Shown here: positions 1-4,875 of the stretch, piece by piece
Layout of the letters: the number at the start of each line of letters is the position of its first letter
How positions within the stretch are numbered: position 1 is the stretch's first letter
Assembly (NCBI GenBank): GCA_028692205.1
Contig: JAQUXV010000212.1
Span: 1 to 5,360, forward strand
DNA from: Eubacteriales bacterium
Lineage (GTDB): Bacteria; Bacillota_A; Clostridia; Christensenellales; Aristaeellaceae
Direction of reading: 5' to 3'
Length of the DNA: 5,360 nt
Translations under genes and position numbers: made by a program
The notes under the pieces: model-generated
Told to the model about the DNA's origin: nothing
The model's input: only the letters and a program-made list of their open reading frames with translations
Database searches by the model: none

Positions 1-530
1 TCTTCGGCGGTAAAGGTTGCCGGGTCCAGCTTGTGCTGCTCCGGCGGCATCTCGAACGTCTGCCCCGGCAACAGTACGCGCACACGGCTCATTTCGCCGT
101 TTACATGGCGAATACAGTCCAGAATCATGCCCTTTTCGTCCACCAGCGTCAGGTTGCTGTATCGGCCCATGATTTCCAGAATCATTGTTTTCTGCACCGG
201 GTCGCCTAGCTCTCCGATACAGTCGAATACCAGTTTCAGCACGCGGTCGCCGTTTACCTGTGTAATTTTGCTGATCCGCGCGCCCTGCAGGTGTTTGCGC
301 ATCAGCATGCAAAACATCGGGGGTTCCGCGGGGTTCTCATAGGTTTGCACCGTCAACTGCGCGCGCGCCTGATCGGCGTTTGCGCTCAACACCAGCTTAT
401 GGTTCCGGCCGTTACTGCGCACCAACAGCAGCAGCGCGTCGCGCTCCGGCTGGTTCACACGCTCCACGCGGCCGCCTGCAAGTGCGTCGTGCAGTTCCCG
501 CGCCAGAAAGGAAAGGGTAAATCCGTCCAT
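1..530 (-). CDS. rqcH: RqcH (NFACT / Rqc2 family), N-terminal part, cut by left edge
   Basis: Reading the minus strand from the ATG at 530-528 gives 176 complete codons with no stop before the left edge; the C-terminal two thirds lie outside. The protein begins MDGFTLSFLARELHDALAGG and continues with PPMFCMLMRKHLQGA (about residues 70-84), an NGDR segment (93-96), EIMGRYSNL and a following LVDE. These are hallmarks of the NFACT N-terminal domain of RqcH, formerly annotated as fibronectin-binding protein A. The Asp95-Arg96 pair matches the conserved DR pair of the family, known to matter for tRNA binding. In bacteria RqcH binds the obstructed 50S subunit after ribosome splitting and recruits tRNA-Ala to add an alanine tail that marks the stalled peptide for degradation. 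The start is fixed by an AAGGAGGA ribosome site 5 bases upstream. The gene is divergent from the rph operon and has its own likely promoter. The family call is firm; function is inferred from homology. Confidence 0.93.
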   Translation of the reverse strand, partial: MDGFTLSFLARELHDALAGGRVERVNQPERDALLLLVRSNGRNHKLVLSANADQARAQLTVQTYENPAEPPMFCMLMRKHLQGARISKITQVNGDRVLKLVFDCIGELGDPVQKTMILEIMGRYSNLTLVDEKGMILDCIRHVNGEMSRVRVLLPGQTFEMPPEQHKLDPATFTAE

Positions 531-535
531 GTGTA

Positions 536-543
536 TCCTCCTT
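536..543 (-). promoter_or_regulatory. Ribosome binding site of rqcH
   Basis: The minus strand reads AAGGAGGA here, 5 bases before the ATG at 530. This near-perfect Shine-Dalgarno sequence decides the rqcH start. Confidence 0.85.
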
Positions 544-560
544 AAGAGGAAAGTCAACTG

Positions 561-589
561 ATGATAGCACAAAGGCCGCGGAAGCGCAA
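561..589 (-). promoter_or_regulatory. Probable sigma-A promoter of rqcH (extended -10)
   Basis: On the minus strand a TATCAT -10 box (566-561) is preceded by a TGC extended -10 element and, 17 bases upstream, by a weak TTGCGC -35 (589-584). Transcription would start about 20-25 bases before the rqcH ribosome site. The -35 lies inside the palindrome at 584-595. This is read from consensus match only. Confidence 0.55.
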
Positions 590-595
590 TTGCGC
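584..595. repeat. Perfect 12-bp palindrome between divergent promoters
   Basis: GCGCAATTGCGC is its own reverse complement. It covers the -35 box of the rqcH promoter and ends 5 bases before the -35 box of the rph promoter, so a protein bound here could affect both. No particular regulator is recognised, and in GC-rich DNA a short palindrome may be chance. Confidence 0.4.
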
Positions 596-600
596 AACGC

Positions 601-629
601 TGGACAACACAGGCGGAACTCCCTATAAT
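601..629 (+). promoter_or_regulatory. Sigma-A promoter of the rph-rdgB operon
   Basis: TGGACA (601-606) and TATAAT (624-629) are separated by exactly 17 bases: five of six -35 positions and all -10 positions match the consensus. Transcription would start near 636, leaving a leader of about 35 bases. An AGAGAGGA ribosome site (653-660) lies 10 bases before the ATG at 671. Confidence 0.8.
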
Positions 630-670
630 AACTACGTTACGATAATCAACGCAGAGAGGATGACCACCCG

Positions 671-1984
671 ATGAAACGTACCGACGGGCGCGCGCCCATG
701 CAGACGCGTCCCTGCTCCATTGAGCCGGATTATATGAAAACTGCCGACGGCAGCTGCCTTATCTCCACAGGAGACACTAAAGTAATCTGTACCGCGAGCG
801 TGGAGGAGAGCGTACCCCCTTTTCTGCGCGGGCAGGGCAGGGGCTGGGTTACGGCGGAATACGCAATGCTTCCGGCTTCCACTGGGCGGCGCAAGCCCCG
901 CGACGGCATTAAAAAAGACGGTCGAAGCGTGGAAATTCAGCGGTTGATCGGCCGCTCCCTGCGCCAGTCCGTGGACATGGAAAAGCTCGGTGAGCGCACC
1001 ATAACGCTGGATTGCGACGTGCTGCAGGCCGACGGCGGCACGCGCACCGCATCCATCACGGGCGCGTATGTAGCGCTTGTGCTGGCGGTGCAAAAGCTGA
1101 TGCAAAGCGGACTGCTGACGGAGAACCCCATCATCGGTCAGGTAGCCGCCGTCAGCGCAGGCATCGTAGGGGATACACCGATGTTGGATCTCTGCTACGT
1201 GGAGGACAGCGCCGCGCAAACCGATATGAACTTCGTGCTCAACCACAAAGGCGAATTTATCGAGCTTCAGGGCACGGGCGAGGGCCGGGCCTTTACCAAC
1301 CGTGAGCTGCAAACGCTGCTTGATTACGGGCGTGCGGGTGTGCGCGGGCTGATGCGCACGCAGCGCCAGGCGCTGAAGGGCCGCGGAGAATTCCTGGTGC
1401 CCCTTCCGCGGCTGGTTATCGCGACCGGAAACGCGCACAAGCTTGCGGAGCTTCGCGATATCTTCGGCGGTGTTTGCGAGCTGATTTCCATGCGGGAAGC
1501 CGGTTTTGAGGAAGAGATCGAGGAAAACGGCGATACCTTTGAGCAAAACGCCGCCATCAAGGCTGAAGCGGTGATGAAGGCGACCGGGCTGCCCGCCCTT
1601 GCGGATGACAGCGGCCTCTCGGTAGCCGCGCTTGGCGGCGAACCCGGCATACACAGCGCCCGTTATGCTGGCGGACACGGGGATACCGAAGCCAACAACC
1701 AACTGCTGCTTAAAAATATGGAGGGCATTGCGGATCGCGACTGCAAGTTTGTCTGCTCCATGGCGCTGGCGTTGCCCGGCGAAGAAACGCGCGTTGTGAC
1801 AGGCGAATGCGAAGGTACGCTGTTAACCGCCTATCGCGGTAAAAGCGGCTTCGGGTACGATCCGCTTTTCCTTTACCAGAACCATCAGACCTTCGCTGAA
1901 ATGGGCGAAGCCGCCAAGAATGAAGTAAGCCATCGCGCACGCGCGGCCGAAAAAATGCGCGCCGTACTGGCGGAGGTATTATGA
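671..1984 (+). CDS. rph-rdgB: Fused RNase PH / non-canonical purine NTP pyrophosphatase (Rph-RdgB)
   Basis: This single 437-residue reading frame joins two complete enzymes. Residues 1 to about 240 are RNase PH, the phosphate-dependent 3'-to-5' exonuclease that trims tRNA precursors. It shows the N-terminal Rx[23 protein letters not shown] (49-67), [29 protein letters not shown] (phosphate-binding GGTR at 122-125), the acidic [10 protein letters not shown] (178-187) and ELQGTGEG (198-205). Residues from about 247 on are the RdgB/HAM1 family, which hydrolyses ITP, dITP and XTP to the monophosphate and pyrophosphate: [12 protein letters not shown] (250-261), LADDSGL (310-316), [10 protein letters not shown] (325-334), GYDPLF (395-400) and the C-terminal [10 protein letters not shown] (416-425). 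Both halves have near-normal length (usual about 240 and 200), joined by a linker of only about ten residues. In B. subtilis they are adjacent separate genes. No key residue is visibly lost, so both activities are expected. The stop overlaps the next gene's start. Confidence 0.95.
   Translation: MKRTDGRAPMQTRPCSIEPDYMKTADGSCLISTGDTKVICTASVEESVPPFLRGQGRGWVTAEYAMLPASTGRRKPRDGIKKDGRSVEIQRLIGRSLRQSVDMEKLGERTITLDCDVLQADGGTRTASITGAYVALVLAVQKLMQSGLLTENPIIGQVAAVSAGIVGDTPMLDLCYVEDSAAQTDMNFVLNHKGEFIELQGTGEGRAFTNRELQTLLDYGRAGVRGLMRTQRQALKGRGEFLVPLPRLVIATGNAHKLAELRDIFGGVCELISMREAGFEEEIEENGDTFEQNAAIKAEAVMKATGLPALADDSGLSVAALGGEPGIHSARYAGGHGDTEANNQLLLKNMEGIADRDCKFVCSMALALPGEETRVVTGECEGTLLTAYRGKSGFGYDPLFLYQNHQTFAEMGEAAKNEVSHRARAAEKMRAVLAEVL
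1972..1976 (+). promoter_or_regulatory. Close-set ribosome binding site of the phosphodiesterase gene
   Basis: GGAGG lies only 4 bases (TATT) before the ATG at 1981, inside the end of the upstream gene. The spacing is shorter than usual, and the ATGA stop/start overlap suggests translational coupling from rph-rdgB. Confidence 0.55.
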
Positions 1985-2487
1985 AAATTGTCGCTTTCAG
2001 CGATAGCCACGGCAGTGTCTGCCTCCTTCGGGACGCTGTTATGCAGGCGCTGGAAGGCGCGCCGATCGACGTATGCGTCCATTGCGGGGACGGCGCTCGG
2101 GATATGGATGCTGTGGAACCGTTACTGCGGGATGCAAACCCCAACGTACGCATCTATACCGTTCGCGGAAACTGTGATTTCGGCGCATTCCGCTTCCCTG
2201 CATTGGAGCTTTTCGACGTGAACGGCGTTCGGATGCTGGCAACGCACGGACACGCCTATAACGTGAAATCCGAGTACGGGAGCCTGCTTAACGCCGCCGC
2301 CGACCGCGGAGCCAAGGTCGCGTTTTTCGGCCATACGCACCGTTCGCTGTTGGAGCCAAAACATGGCGTTTACCTTATCAACCCCGGAGCCGTGTGCAGC
2401 CGGCTTTCCGGCAATTCCGCTTACGCGCAGGTGTTGGTAGACGCTTCCGGCAAGCTCCGTGCCGATTTGATCCCCTGGCGGTCGTAG
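1981..2487 (+). CDS. ysnB: MJ0936/YfcE-family metallophosphodiesterase (YsnB-like)
   Basis: The 168-residue product carries the full metallophosphoesterase motif set in order: FSDSHG (6-11), HCGDGARD (34-41), RGNCD (62-66), ATHGHAYNV (87-95) and FGHTH (116-120), followed by NPGAV (134-138). These supply the Asp, Asn and His ligands of a two-metal centre. The length is normal for the MJ0936/YfcE group, whose members cleave phosphodiesters in vitro; the physiological substrate is not established. The start is set by the family's usual N terminus ([11 protein letters not shown]). Its ATG overlaps the rph-rdgB stop by four bases, so it is the second and apparently last cistron of that operon. B. 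subtilis has the same order, rph-ysnA-ysnB, which supports orthology. The protein looks cytoplasmic, with no signal peptide or membrane segment. Confidence 0.9.
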   Translation: MKIVAFSDSHGSVCLLRDAVMQALEGAPIDVCVHCGDGARDMDAVEPLLRDANPNVRIYTVRGNCDFGAFRFPALELFDVNGVRMLATHGHAYNVKSEYGSLLNAAADRGAKVAFFGHTHRSLLEPKHGVYLINPGAVCSRLSGNSAYAQVLVDASGKLRADLIPWRS

Positions 2488-2613
2488 TACGTTTTCCCCG
2501 TCCTTCCCTTACGGACCTGCCCGTCATGGAAGGGTTATCCCCTGTGCGGATCACATAGAATGAGCATCTGCACCGCCTGCTTGCAAGTCCGTACGCTTTA
2601 TACTCACACGTAT
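2487..2613 (+). ncRNA. Candidate structured RNA upstream of iscR (unidentified; 6S-like by position and shape only)
   Basis: The region can fold as an irregular rod. TACG at 2488-2491 can pair with CGTA at 2609-2612, TACGGAC (2510-2516) with GTCCGTA (2587-2593), and GTGCGGAT (2544-2551) with ATCTGCAC (2566-2573, one G-U pair) around a 14-base loop. The 5' side of the inner loop also holds a GGG-TTAT-CCC hairpin (2532-2541). No convincing open reading frame is present, and an intrinsic terminator follows at 2629-2660. In B. subtilis, 6S RNA (bsrA) lies in the neighbourhood of cymR and iscS, so a 6S-type RNA here is conceivable, but I recognise no diagnostic sequence, the rod is short for 6S, and no good promoter precedes it. 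It may instead be the 3' untranslated region of the rph operon. Confidence 0.25.
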
Positions 2614-2628
2614 ATCCATTTGTTTTTC

Positions 2629-2660
2629 AACCGTCCGTGAAGTGTCTGCGGACGGTTTTT
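2629..2660 (+). terminator. Rho-independent terminator
   Basis: AACCGTCCG (2629-2637) and CGGACGGTT (2649-2657) form a perfect 9-bp GC-rich stem with an 11-base loop, running into five T residues (2656-2660). There is no A-run on the left flank, so it works for plus-strand transcripts only. It ends the rph-rdgB-ysnB transcript, or the possible ncRNA, and insulates iscR. Confidence 0.88.
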
Positions 2661-2698
2661 ACCTATACAATTTTTCTCAATATTTTTTCTGAAGACTG

Positions 2699-2727
2699 TT
2701 GACAACCGGCTTTGGGCATGATACTAT
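2699..2727 (+). promoter_or_regulatory. Strong sigma-A promoter of the iscR-iscS-iscU operon
   Basis: A perfect TTGACA -35 (2699-2704) and a TACTAT -10 (2722-2727) are 17 bases apart, and TGA directly before the -10 gives an extended -10 element. The T- and A-rich stretch at about 2667-2688 may act as an UP element. The predicted transcript start is near 2734, giving a leader of about 40 bases that includes the palindromic site at 2739-2757. Confidence 0.82.
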
Positions 2728-2738
2728 ACCCTTGAATT

Positions 2739-2757
2739 CCGATCATTTTAGTCGGGT
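2739..2757 (+). promoter_or_regulatory. Putative IscR operator (type 1-like palindrome)
   Basis: CCGATCATTTTAGTCGGGT matches 17 of 19 positions of the core of the E. coli IscR type 1 site as I remember it (YYGACTRwwwYAGTCRRST). CCGA and TCGG are symmetric about 2747. It lies just after the predicted transcript start and before the ribosome site of the Rrf2-family gene it would control, where bound protein would block transcription. The match is read by eye; binding by this protein is inferred. Confidence 0.55.
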
Positions 2758-2774
2758 TTCGGAAAGGAGACCGG

Positions 2775-3200
2775 ATGAAGCTCTCAACTCGCGGTAAATA
2801 CGGCTTATACGCCATGTATTACCTGGCCGAACATCAGGGCGAAGGCCCCCAAAGCCTGCAAAACATCGCCTCCGTAGGCATCCCCAAGCAGTACCTGGAA
2901 CAGCTTTTGGGTAATCTGCGCAGGGCGGGGCTTGTAGGCAGCGTTCGCGGCGCTCAGGGCGGTTACAAAATCGCCAAAGCGCCGGAAAAGATCACGATAC
3001 TGGATGTGATCGACGCTATGGAAGGGCCTTTGGAATTAAGCGAGTGCATGTCGAATGAAAGCACCTGCGATCGTTCCTGCCAATGCCCTGTACGCCGCGT
3101 GTGGCGAACGCTCACCGACTCCATTAACCGTGAACTGGCCGGTATAACGCTGGGCGATATGCTGGCAACCGATCCAATACATACGAATGCGAGGCAGTAA
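2775..3200 (+). CDS. iscR: Rrf2-family iron-sulfur regulator IscR
   Basis: The 141-residue protein starts [20 protein letters not shown], typical of Rrf2 winged-helix repressors. The recognition helix region follows ([19 protein letters not shown], 36-54), then the wing [13 protein letters not shown] (56-68) and the dimer helix ([12 protein letters not shown], 73-84). Cysteines at 91, 98, 102 and 104 form C-X6-C-X3-C-X-C, so this is a [2Fe-2S]-type IscR rather than CymR, which lacks such a set. E. coli IscR uses Cys92, Cys98, Cys104 and His107; here Arg107 appears to stand at the His position, so Cys102 may be the fourth ligand. A GGAG ribosome site lies 5 bases before the ATG. It is the first gene of an isc operon with iscS 2 bases downstream, and probably represses its own promoter through the palindrome at 2739-2757 when cluster-loaded. 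Family and role are firm; the ligand assignment is inferred. Confidence 0.92.
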   Translation: MKLSTRGKYGLYAMYYLAEHQGEGPQSLQNIASVGIPKQYLEQLLGNLRRAGLVGSVRGAQGGYKIAKAPEKITILDVIDAMEGPLELSECMSNESTCDRSCQCPVRRVWRTLTDSINRELAGITLGDMLATDPIHTNARQ

Positions 3201-3202
3201 TC

Positions 3203-4390
3203 ATGTCGAATCAACGAATCATTTATATGGATAACGCGGCGACCACCGCCGTGCGCAAAGAAGTTCTCGATGCGATGCTTCCCTATTTTACCGAGCATTA
3301 CGGCAACCCAAGCTCTATCCATAGCGTGGGCCGGGATGCCAAGCGTGCCGTGGAGGCTGCCCGCAGGCAGGTTGCCGCCGCGCTCGGCGCGCAGCCGCAG
3401 GAAATCTATTTCACCGCGGGCGGCAGCGAAAGCGATAACTGGGCGCTTCGGTCCGCGACCGAGATGCTTTCGAAAAAGGGCAAGCACATCATTACCAGCG
3501 CCATCGAGCATCACGCGGTACTCCACACCTGCGAATATCTGGAAAAGCAGCGCGGCTACCGCATCACGTATCTCCCGGTGGATGAATACGGTCTTGTGAA
3601 TCCCGACGATGTGAAAGCCGCCATCGCGGACGATACGGTGCTCATCAGCATTATGATGGCCAACAACGAAATCGGCACCATTCAGCCGATTGCCGAGATT
3701 GGCAAAATCGCCAAAGAAGCGGGCGTGCTGTTCCACACCGACGCCGTACAGGCCGTGGGCGCGATTCCCGTAGACGTAAACGCGCTGAACGTGGACATGC
3801 TTTCCCTCTCAGCGCACAAATTCCACGGCCCCAAGGGCGTAGGCGCGCTGTATATTCGCAAGGGTGTGCGAATGAACAATCTCATTTTCGGCGGCGCGCA
3901 GGAGCGTAACCTCCGCGCGGGAACCGAGAACCTCGCTTCCATTGTGGGCCTTGGCAAAGCCATTGAAATCGCCGTCGCCGAACTGCCGGATTATACGAAG
4001 CATATGCTGAAACTGCGGGATCGGCTGATTGACGGTATCCTTGCGGAAATCCCGGATGTGCGCCTGAACGGCCACCGCACCGAGCGCCTTCCCGGCAATG
4101 TAAACGTAAGCGTACGCTACATTGAAGGCGAGTCGCTGCTGATGCGGCTGGATTTGGCGGGCGTGGAAGGTTCCAGCGGCTCGGCCTGCACCAGCGGCAG
4201 CCTCGATCCTTCCCACGTGCTGCTGGCTATCGGCCTGCCGCATGAAATTGCCCACGGCAGCCTGAGGCTTTCCCTCGGCATCGGCAACACCGAGGAGGAT
4301 GTCGACTACGTGCTGAAGACGCTCCCCCCCATTGTGGAGAACCTCCGCGCCATGAGCCCGCTTACCGGCCAGCCCGTTTGCACCGCCTGA
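3203..4390 (+). CDS. iscS: Cysteine desulfurase IscS (NifS/IscS class I)
   Basis: This 395-residue PLP enzyme converts L-cysteine to alanine and passes the sulfur as a persulfide to acceptors such as IscU. Seen in order: [10 protein letters not shown] (8-17), [11 protein letters not shown] (33-43), [12 protein letters not shown] (71-82), EHHAVL with His103-His104 near the cofactor (102-107), [11 protein letters not shown] (152-162), HTDAVQA (178-184), the PLP lysine in [19 protein letters not shown] (Lys206), RAGTENL (238-244) and the catalytic Cys329 in [10 protein letters not shown] (324-333), where the loop is of class I length. SHVLLAIGL and GSLRLSLG complete the C-terminal domain. Length is normal for IscS/NifS. 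The start is supported by GAGG 8 bases upstream and by the family's usual N terminus. It follows iscR by two bases, so the two are cotranscribed. The scaffold gene iscU comes next. It might also serve tRNA thiolation, but no mnmA is seen here. Confidence 0.96.
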   Translation: MSNQRIIYMDNAATTAVRKEVLDAMLPYFTEHYGNPSSIHSVGRDAKRAVEAARRQVAAALGAQPQEIYFTAGGSESDNWALRSATEMLSKKGKHIITSAIEHHAVLHTCEYLEKQRGYRITYLPVDEYGLVNPDDVKAAIADDTVLISIMMANNEIGTIQPIAEIGKIAKEAGVLFHTDAVQAVGAIPVDVNALNVDMLSLSAHKFHGPKGVGALYIRKGVRMNNLIFGGAQERNLRAGTENLASIVGLGKAIEIAVAELPDYTKHMLKLRDRLIDGILAEIPDVRLNGHRTERLPGNVNVSVRYIEGESLLMRLDLAGVEGSSGSACTSGSLDPSHVLLAIGLPHEIAHGSLRLSLGIGNTEEDVDYVLKTLPPIVENLRAMSPLTGQPVCTA

Positions 4391-4415
4391 CAACACAACT
4401 TTATACACCGCCCCT

Positions 4416-4429
4416 GCTGCATTTGCAGC
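4416..4429 (+). other. Small inverted repeat between iscS and iscU
   Basis: GCTGCA-TT-TGCAGC is a perfect 6-bp inverted repeat in the 79-base gap between iscS and iscU. It has no adjacent T-run, so it is unlikely to be a terminator; it could be an RNA processing or stabilising hairpin. The rest of the gap shows no convincing promoter. A strong AGGGAGG ribosome site (4455-4461) lies 8 bases before the iscU start. Confidence 0.35.
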
Positions 4430-4469
4430 CAACGATATTTTGACCGATTAGAATAGGGAGGCCAAACTT

Positions 4470-4844
4470 ATGTATTCCGAAAAGGTAATGGATCACTTTG
4501 AACATCCGCGCAACGTCGGCGAAATCCCCGACGCGTCCGGCACCGGCACTGTGGGCAATCCCAAGTGCGGCGATATTATGAAGATGGACATCAAGGTTGA
4601 GAACGGCATCATCACCGATGTGAAGTTTAAAACCTTCGGCTGTTGCGCAGCCGTAGCCACCAGCAGCATGGCGACTGAAATGGTGAAGGGCAAAACCGTG
4701 GAGGAAGCCCTGCAACTGACCAACAAGGCTGTCGCCGAGGCGCTGGACGGGCTGCCCCCCGTAAAAATGCATTGCTCCATGCTGGCCGAGCAGGCCATTC
4801 ATGCCGCGCTGGAAGATTATCATAAGAAACACCCGCAGGATTAA
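4470..4844 (+). CDS. iscU: Iron-sulfur cluster scaffold protein IscU (NifU-like N domain)
   Basis: The 124-residue protein is the scaffold on which IscS-derived sulfur and iron build a [2Fe-2S] cluster. It starts MYSEKVMDHFEHPRNVGE, the usual IscU/NifU N terminus. The three scaffold cysteines are present: Cys33 in GNPKCGD with Asp35, Cys58 in TFGCCAAVATSS, and Cys102 in KMHCSMLAEQAI preceded by His101. The segment LPPVK (95-99), which in E. coli IscU is the recognition site for the chaperone HscA, is intact. An extra Cys59 replaces the Gly of E. coli GCG. The length fits the IscU type; the SufU-type insert of Bacilli is absent, and there is no C-terminal Nfu domain, so it is not full NifU. 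Start by AGGGAGG 8 bases upstream. It follows iscS after 79 bases and is probably part of the same IscR-controlled operon. Confidence 0.95.
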   Translation: MYSEKVMDHFEHPRNVGEIPDASGTGTVGNPKCGDIMKMDIKVENGIITDVKFKTFGCCAAVATSSMATEMVKGKTVEEALQLTNKAVAEALDGLPPVKMHCSMLAEQAIHAALEDYHKKHPQD

Positions 4845-4875
4845 CCTCCCCCGGGATTGTGAAAGGAACAAAAGT

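Noticed and set aside
31..545. Plus-strand frames at the left end
   Set aside because: They are antisense to the rqcH coding region, which has a clear NFACT sequence and a strong ribosome site.
1380..1420. Sequencing frameshift as the cause of the Rph-RdgB fusion
   Set aside because: Both domains are in the same frame through a plausible linker, with no motif disrupted and no stop codon nearby; a single missed stop cannot be excluded but nothing suggests it.
632..1702. Long open frame on the minus strand opposite rph-rdgB (356 codons)
   Set aside because: It is the antisense shadow of a gene with clear RNase PH and RdgB motifs. Its translation shows no recognisable domain, and long antisense frames are common in GC-rich genes.
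2526..2558. Ten-codon ORF (ATG to TAG) in the intergenic region before iscR
   Set aside because: There is no ribosome site before it, it is very short, and it overlaps segments better explained by RNA pairing.
2599..2604. TATACT as a -10 box for a second iscR promoter
   Set aside because: No -35-like sequence lies at 16-18 bases upstream, and the terminator at 2629-2660 would stop such a transcript.
2775..3200. CymR (cysteine metabolism repressor) as the identity of the Rrf2 gene
   Set aside because: The gene order before iscS would fit CymR, but the four-cysteine loop at 91-104 and the type 1-like operator point to a cluster-binding IscR.
2963..3736. Minus-strand open frame of 257 codons opposite iscR and iscS
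   Set aside because: It runs antisense across two well-supported genes and their junction, has no ribosome site or family resemblance, and is explained by codon bias.
4378..4407. TTGCAC and TATACA as a promoter between iscS and iscU
   Set aside because: Each hexamer matches poorly (about 3 and 4 of 6) and the spacing is 18; not enough to claim a promoter.
4845..4875. CCCCCGGG stretch between iscU and hflX as a terminator
   Set aside because: It offers only a short self-complementary CCCGGG without a loop or T-run.
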